Shown here: piece after piece, positions 57,067-64,000 of the stretch
Layout of the letters: each line of letters starts with the position of its first letter
Numbering within the stretch: the stretch's first letter is position 1
Assembly (NCBI GenBank): GCA_017311315.1
Contig: CM029640.1
Location: 12,368,640-12,432,639, forward strand
Length of the DNA: 64,000 bases
Direction: 5' to 3'
Origin: Dendrocalamus latiflorus
Lineage: Eukaryota; Streptophyta; Magnoliopsida; Poales; Poaceae
The notes under the pieces: generated by a model
Told to the model about the DNA's origin: nothing
The model's input: the letters and a program-made list of their open reading frames with translations, nothing else
Databases searched by the model: none
Translations under genes and position numbers: made by a program

Positions 57067-58084
57067 TGTAACATCCTGAAGTTTTTAAATTTGAAAATAT
57101 GGAGTTTGAGTTACTTTTGTATATTATAATATTTGAATTTGGATTTTCATGGTATTTTGAGCTCTCAAAAGTTAAAGAAATTCAATAAAGGCCAAAATCA
57201 AAATCAATAATATTAATGCTACACATAAGAACATACAAATAAAGGAAACTTAAAATCTAAGTTAAGAATCTGAAAAGATGATCCAGAAAATAAAGGGGAG
57301 AGAAATAAGCCTGAAATATAAAATCTTATTCTTAATAATGACATGAGAAGCAAGGGAAGTAAATAAAGTAAATACCAAAAATAGTTGAAAATATTTTTAT
57401 TACATCTAGAAGGTCCTCAGGAGCTTCTGTGAATTTTCCTGAAATTTTTGGAAGTAATCTCATATTTTTCTGAGATTTATTCAATTAACTACGCATTTCT
57501 GAAAATCTTGAAAAATAAAAATGAAAATCCTCCTCCTTCCCCTCCCGGGCCGACACCTGGCCGGTCTCGATGCGCGACACGTCGCCCGTGCCTTCCATCG
57601 CGCGGCCCAGCTTCCGCGGGCGCAGCGCGCGCCGCTGTCACGCGGGCCCGCATCTCGCCCACGCCTCTTCTCCCGCTGCCGCGTGGTCGCGCGGTCGCCC
57701 GCGTTGTCCCGACCGCGCCCTCTGCACGGTGGACCACTCCACTCGCATTCCTCTCTCTCTCTGCCCGCGGGCCCGACGCCTCACCGCTCCCTCGCGCCCT
57801 CTCCCGCTGGCTGGTGGACCACACCCGCCCGCGCCCGCGCTCTCTTCTTCCTCCTCCCTTTTCTTTTCCACGCGGCCGCGCCCCTCATGCCAGCTCTCTC
57901 TCGCGTCTCCGCAGCAGATCACCCGCTCTCCCTCTCTCACCTCGCGGGCAAATTAAACAGGAGGGGAGGCGAACCTCTCCCGCCACCTCTCTCCTGCAAA
58001 TCTCGGAGAGATTTGGTTCACCCCCCCTCCAGCGGCGACAGGACGGCGATCTTCGCCGCCCCGCCACGCGTCCCCTCTACCGGC

Positions 58085-58091
58085 TATAAAA
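58085..58091 (+). promoter_or_regulatory. TATA box of the solo LTR
   Basis: CTATAAAAGCC about 1.02 kb from the LTR start, in a GC-rich context, followed by C/T-rich sequence. It fixes the LTR orientation as plus. Confidence 0.6.
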
Positions 58092-61000
58092 GCCTTGCCT
58101 GGGAGCTTCAACCGCGTCTCAGCTCCCTCCTCTCCCCTTCCCTAGCTGCAATTGCACCGAGAAGCCCCCAATTCCCCGTCGGCCCCTCCTTCTTCCCGAA
58201 CTCCGGCGCCACCCTCCCCTCCGACCCCGGCCGCCTCCGAGCAATCCTTTGCTCCCAGAGCGTCAGGGAAGCAAGGCGGAGCTGTTCCCGGTCTCCCCCG
58301 CACCTCCCGAAGCCCGTAGCCCGCCGTCGCCGGAGCTCCCACCCGAGCCTCCGCCGTCACACGCCGCCGGCCCGCCACCGTGCTCCTCCATCCCCTCTGA
58401 CACCACCAGGAGCTTCACCACCACGCGAAGTTTATATATCACGAAGCCCCCGAGCCTCTCCGGCCACCACTCGCCGCCGGCGCCGCCGTCCTCTTCTTCC
58501 TCTGTCTGGAACCCTCCCGGAGCAACTTCAAGGGGATTACTTACCCCTATAGGGTAAGCATCGCTCGGCTCGGCCGAGTGGCTTTCAGCGTTATCTCTTC
58601 CTCCCCCTCGCTCCCGCGGCGCGCGTTCGAGCCTCCGGCTCCGCGCCTGCGGTCGAGCGATTTCTTTTAAAATTCCCACTGACAGGTGGGCCCCACCTGT
58701 CGGCCTGTGCAGCTGGAACAGCCGCTGACCCCTGGGCCCCACGGGTCAGTGATACCTCTGCACCGGACCCTGCTGACAGATGGACCCATTGAACAGTACC
58801 TGGCCCCACTTGTCAGCGGCACAGGAAGTAAGAAATTAAAATAAAAAGATAATGAATTAAAAACTCCAGTGGGACTCACTGTCAGAAATTTAATAATTTT
58901 GGGATTTAACTGAACTGAAATATTCAAATGGGCATAACTTATTCATTTTAACTCCAAATTAAGTGAGACAAATTTCTAAATTCATATAAATTCAAGATCT
59001 GTCCAGTGGAACTGAAACCATAAATTTCAGATGTCCATTGCATTTTTGGTGATATTTAATGTGGTTTGCATAAATAAATTGAAAAGACTAAATATTAGTT
59101 AAGACGTTGATAAAGAGGAATAACTTTGGTTAAACATCTAAACTTAGTAAAGATGCTCTTAAATCATAATTAAAATATAAGTTCAATATTTATCATAATG
59201 TCACCTAATAAATCTCAGTGATGTACCTTATTAAATAGAATAATAGAGTACTATCTTGTACAGAGATCTCTGCCTAGGTTATAACACCAGCTTATTTCAT
59301 ATATACCTATAAATTAATTATCACATATGAATAAGTAATATTTAACTCAAGGACTAAAAGTTAATTAAAAGCATTAGTAAAGAAAAGTATCCTTGATTGG
59401 TATTGAAATGTAGTAAAAGGATGTCCATTGAAGTTAGAGACATTCATAAGCAAATGAATATAGATAAATAGTTAGAAAAATGTTGAGGACGTATATACGC
59501 CATTAGTAAATATGTTAGTTCAATTTTTTTAAACACCTTAGGCCTTATTGAAAATATAAACCCTAACATTAACATATTGCCAACCCGGAATCTGAGGTAG
59601 TAGTTTTAATTTAGTAGAGGTAATAAAATGTAATCATGTGTAGCAGGTTTGAATAGTAAAGGGATGCAAAAGTAACCATCTAAAGTATGACTATCATTCT
59701 TACATCCCTAAAAGGCCATAGTAATATAGAGATACTAAAATATAATAGCACTAGGGCATCGGGCATTAAAATGATCTATCTAATATAAATAAACATTCCA
59801 AAGTAAACACTTAATCAAAAACTTAATAAAGGTATCCAAGTGTTATAATACTTTTGACTAAAAGATTTATAGAATAAGTACAGATCTCATCCATCAGTCC
59901 AGTTTACCTTTATCTAAGTTGCAAGGAAAACTTACCTGAAGATAAAATTTATACATTAAACTCCTGCACCAGTCTATAGGTATAACCCGACTCATGGAAC
60001 TTCCTTAATAAATATAAGAGTGATAAAAAGAAGTTATTAAATAAGATGGGTTAACCCGTAGTATTCAGTGCCATCCTCAAATCCAAAATAAGAATAACAT
60101 CGTCAATATCCCTGTATCGCGAACCCTCCTTAGCCTCTGCTTCGTCGAGTTTCCTACTACCCAACCATCGCTTTGCCCCAACCTTGTGTAACCCCGTCAG
60201 TCCTCTGCACCCAAACAACATTGCCTCAAATCACCCATTAAATCATAACAAAACTAAATTGAGTTTATTCCGAGTTATTTGGATCTTTTGAGTTATTTGC
60301 TTTCTTTTTGGATTCAGTCGTTTGTCGCGTAATTAGAAACTGAAGTCCGAAGATTCCACGGATCAAGCGAGATCAATAGTGAAGTGAAGAAAAGATCCGA
60401 AACTCAAGAGAAAGCATTGTGTGAGCTCAAGACTGCAGCAAACCGCGCCAGGCGAGTCAATACTTTGATCATGTTGAACCTACATTTCTGCAAATTACTT
60501 TGTTTTAAATTAACAAAGTGCATTGCTGTTATTTTTATGCAAATGCATGCTAAATTTGATATTCTAGTTATATGCCATTGTTTACCTTGAATAATATTAC
60601 CCCCTCCTTTGAGTAATTGAATGTGTGAACCTTGTCGCCCTAGCAAAAATTATAATAGTAATGTTTTAAAAATAAGTCCCTAGCTATATGCTATGCTTAG
60701 CATTGATTAGGAACTCGGGGCAAGAAATTGTCCCAAGCATCACTTTTACTCATGAGAAACTGGTTTGGGCAGTCATGGTGGAAATGACTGGTATATTTGG
60801 TTATGGATATTTTATGTTCCCAAAAATCCCAACATGCTTTAATGTCTGGGCGGATTGGTTCGAGGGTGTGTATGAGTATGTGTATGTGTGGTGCAGTGGA
60901 TGCACAGTGTGGTGCAGTGGCAGACCGCCCAGATAACCCTAAGGAATGAATCTTGTCATGTCACCCAGTGTACAACAGTACAACCACAAGCTGGCAAAGT

Positions 61001-61279
61001 GTAGGCAGGGTTTACTAATTTGTGTGGCTCTAAGGTGGTTACGTGAAGGTATGACCACGAGCAAAGGGATGGATGGTCGCATCCGCGCCTTTGCCCGTGA
61101 TGGCTCACGAGGGACCCTTCCCGAGGGATGGTCGTATCCTACGGAAGATAGACCTTAGCGGGCGTAACCACAGTAGGACTATGCATTGTAACAATCCTGT
61201 GATATTCTACTTAACCGCATGGCTAAGGAATCATGTGGAGCAACGGGTGGATTTATCTCTTGTGGGTAAAGTGTGCAAA

Positions 61280-61291
61280 ACTCTGCAGAGT
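61280..61291. other. 12-bp palindrome in conserved LTR block (solo LTR)
   Basis: ACTCTGCAGAGT, with neighbours GGGTAAAG upstream and GAATAGCCGTGC downstream, in the same order as in the array LTRs. Confidence 0.7.
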
Positions 61292-62998
61292 CAAAACTAT
61301 TTGAATAGCCGTGCCCACGGTCAAGGGCGGACATGGGAACTTAACTAGATATAGTTCTATTTAAAAATGTTTGAAAAATGGGAATGGAAAAGTGGAAGGG
61401 CAGAGGAAAGCCCTGATTTGAGTTGTCCTGGGTGTCGTCCCAGTGGTAAGTTAAGCGGCTATAACGCTGGAAAATGTCATATGGTGTGATGCCGTAGGTA
61501 TGGAGAAATTATGGTGATATTAGGCATATGGTGTGATGCCATATGTATGGAAATTCATATTAATATTCCTTGAACATTATGTTTTTGCTCAAAACTACTA
61601 GGTCTCAGGAAATTTTATGTATTATATTTCAAATAGTGGCATTTCTATTCTTACAAAATGAAATATGGGTGGAATAAACAGGGTCGCGAGTAAAAGAGAG
61701 GAATGTTTGTAGAATACATATAAAGGCATTGGTGGATTCATGTCGATCTTGAATAGGAAATGATAGTGTGGGTTCTGGAGGAAATAAATTAGTGAAGTCT
61801 AGCTGAATGATAGGCTAGATAGATGATTTAAATGATTTTTGGAGATTTAGGAATTGCACAGATAAATATTGGATTATGACACTAATAAATAAATTCTTGG
61901 GAGATGTCAATATTAGAATTAATAGATTCAGTTACTAGATGAATCAAATGAATTTTGAGGATTTGGTGGAATAATACAAGTATTGGATTATAATTCTTGA
62001 TTAATGATATTCTTGGTGGATATATAATAGTGATTGTTAATCCTTGGAAGATGTTGTCAATATAGGGAATTAATAGGAGTTGATCAATTACTAGAGGGAT
62101 CTAATTAAATTTCTGAGAAGATTAGAGGAGTCATGATAATTAGTGGATTATAATCTTGGTAAATTGAATTTTTGGTGGAGGTATATCTATGGATTAGCTA
62201 GTGATGGATAATGGAAAAATGAGGTGGATTATTGGATTATGGGTTGAAATCAATGACAAAAAGGATTGAATACAAATGATATCGGTGGATTTGAAAGTAA
62301 TTATGTTAGAGAATCATTAGAGTTCAGAGGTAAGGGGCTGATGAATAATAATTCAAAGTACAAAGTATGATCGGTGGATTAAATAAATGACGATACTTGC
62401 TGTTTGGAGTTTTAGACAGCATTCAATAAATAGAGTGCATTTCCAGTGGATTAAGTCGATGTTGGTAATTGTAGTGTGGAGTTAGGAAGTAATAATAAAA
62501 CTTTGATTAAATAAGAATAATAATGCTGCTAAAAGCAATTTTTGGCAAATAAAATAACCCGAGCCTTTCCTTTGTTATGCCATGCATACTATCTATCTGC
62601 ATTCTGTGTATTGGCTCGCGGAGCACGGGGTCGGAGTGCTCACGCTCGCTTTTGCGGCAAAATTCAGAATCAAGAGTCAAGTCACCTCGCCTCAGCAACA
62701 AGAGTGGACAAGCTGGCAGATAAGATGAAGATGAAGATGTCAAAGGCTAGGTCGCGAACCTCCAGTTGGCTGCCTGTGGGCATGTCCTGAAGGTCCCACC
62801 TGTGTGCTTCGTTCTTCCGCTGCTGCAATTTATTGATTTCGGCCTAATCGGCCCATGAGTAAGTCTACTATTATATTTACATTTCCGCATGATATGTACT
62901 TTGATATTCAGAACTGTAACTGTGTGCACTATCTACTGATCCAGGGAATAGTGCAGTTAAACACAGTAGATTCCGGATTATAAAATCTGGGTCTGACA

Positions 62999-64000
62999 AA
63001 GTTCCATTTGGTCACCAACAAAACAACAAATCCAAGCCATTGCCACAGCCAAAGACAGCACAACACCCTCCAGAAAACACAACACATTGCCTCTAGATAG
63101 CACGGCCACAAAGAAAGAGGAGCATACCTAGCCAGTCGAATAAGAAGAGAAGAGAAGCCAGAGGAAACACTGAGCACGACATCAGTGAAAATCCAACTCT
63201 TCCCTCTTCTCTTCCCCATTCCAAACCCAAGGACCACAGAGTCAAGCCTCATCGACCACCACAAGAACTGAACCAAGGCCGCTGACCAGGAGTCAGGGAG
63301 CAAGCCACAGGGCATCAGGCCGTAAGAGGATAAGGGCAACACCGCATAGCCGACCAAGGCAATGACCACCAAGGGCACATCCCCAATCCCTTCCAAGGCA
63401 ACCCGACAATCTACCGACAAAGGTAGCCCTATCTATACTCAGCAATAGCATCCAATACTTAGAAGTAAACCATGCATAGCCCATAGTCAACAAGCAATCA
63501 ATCGAATGGCATAGCATCACTAGAGCAGCATCTAGGCACCATAGAGTATGTGCGCGGGGGAAAGGAGTAGAGGGGAAGGAACCATAGGCGAGGATCAGCG
63601 GCGGCGTGTTACCATTAGCTAGCACCCACGCCCGACAGCCACCACACACTCCCCCAGCATGTGGGTGGCTTCAAGCACCGCCGTGACTAGCCAAGGAAGC
63701 TCACCTCCATGCCCATCCCCTTCTTGAGCTAAAAACCAAATCAAATCGAAATAGTAACACAAGCTCAATATAGAAAGGAAATAGCAATGAGAAGGGGGCA
63801 CGGGAAAACGCATCCAGGTGAGGAGAAGCTAGATCCAGGCCGTAGGCCACAAGTCCAGAGACCCGACAAGTACGCTAGGGGCGAATGCGGTGTAGGGAGT
63901 CACGGCGGCGGCTAGAGGCGTAGGCGACCGGGCTAGCTGGAGTTGGCGAGGGGCTGGAGACGGAGGCGTAGAGGGGGATGACATGCGTCATTTTTCCATA
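62999..64000. other. Unassigned sequence to the right edge
   Basis: On the minus strand the far end (63820-64000) looks like a GC-rich 5' leader followed by a pyrimidine-rich stretch. The reading at 62929-63420 (163 codons) is not recognised. It may be the 5' part of whatever element the solo LTR split, or a host transcript entering the window from the right. Confidence 0.3.

Larger units (their letters stand above)
57067..62998 (+). repeat. Solo LTR of a long-LTR gypsy element, 5932 bp
   Basis: It starts TGTAACATCCTGAAG and ends ATCTGGGTCTGACA, both usual for grass chromovirus LTRs. It is flanked by a perfect 5-bp duplication AAGTT (57062-57066, 62999-63003). No PPT or primer site adjoins either end, so it is a solo LTR left by LTR-LTR recombination. 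GC-rich from 57540 to 58800 (with a TATA box), AT-rich after. Its length is exceptional; a nested insertion cannot be excluded, although I found none with clear ends. Open frames of up to 343 codons at 57521-58552 are judged spurious. Confidence 0.82.

Noticed and set aside
57521..58552. 343-codon plus-strand open frame in the solo LTR
   Set aside because: Pro/Arg/Ser-rich, overlapping equally long frames in other phases, no domain; typical of GC-rich LTR sequence.

Overview
The window is nuclear DNA of a grass (Poaceae). The evidence is the set of grass-type transposable elements, the very GC-rich retrotransposon LTRs, and one ordinary intron-containing plant receptor-kinase gene. I cannot name the species. 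Only one clearly intact host gene is visible; almost everything else is transposon.

Positions 1-26276 are a head-to-tail array of one Ty3/gypsy chromovirus (Tekay/Del type by its chromodomain, tRNA-iMet primer site and long LTRs), all on the minus strand: LTR(partial)-internal-LTR-internal-LTR-internal-LTR, repeat period 8558/8560 bp, LTRs of 3573-3575 bp, internal regions of 4985 bp. Neighbouring units share one LTR. All three units carry the same stop codons and the same altered reverse-transcriptase catalytic motif, so the array was built by DNA recombination or duplication (or is an assembly product), not by three independent insertions. Units 1 and 3 share variants that unit 2 lacks. The array ends inside the left LTR of an internally deleted Copia element (26277-30862, SIRE/Maximus-like). 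A truncated gypsy LTR (30863-31612) and an unassigned stretch follow.

Positions 32645-39209 look like a hAT transposon that received a second hAT element (34390-38977). The inner element has clear 8-bp target duplications, terminal inverted repeats and an almost complete BED/hAT transposase on the minus strand.

Positions 39831-47536 hold the host gene: an 11-exon LRR receptor-like kinase of the SERK-related LRR-II type, 607 aa with all kinase motifs intact. Its first intron holds a tRNA-derived SINE into whose left end a 276-bp TRIM has inserted. Its ninth intron holds a 2340-bp gag-only Copia-like LTR element with perfect target duplications.

Positions 49263-50354 are a Mutator-like foldback element with a perfect 9-bp duplication. 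Further right are a hAT-like candidate (50442-51526), a hAT transposase C-terminal fragment (52203-52421), and a decayed minus-strand gypsy element (about 53880-56800). A 5.93-kb solo LTR (57067-62998, perfect 5-bp duplication) splits unassigned sequence that runs to the right edge. The solo LTR and the array LTR share a conserved block around a 12-bp palindrome although they look otherwise unrelated.
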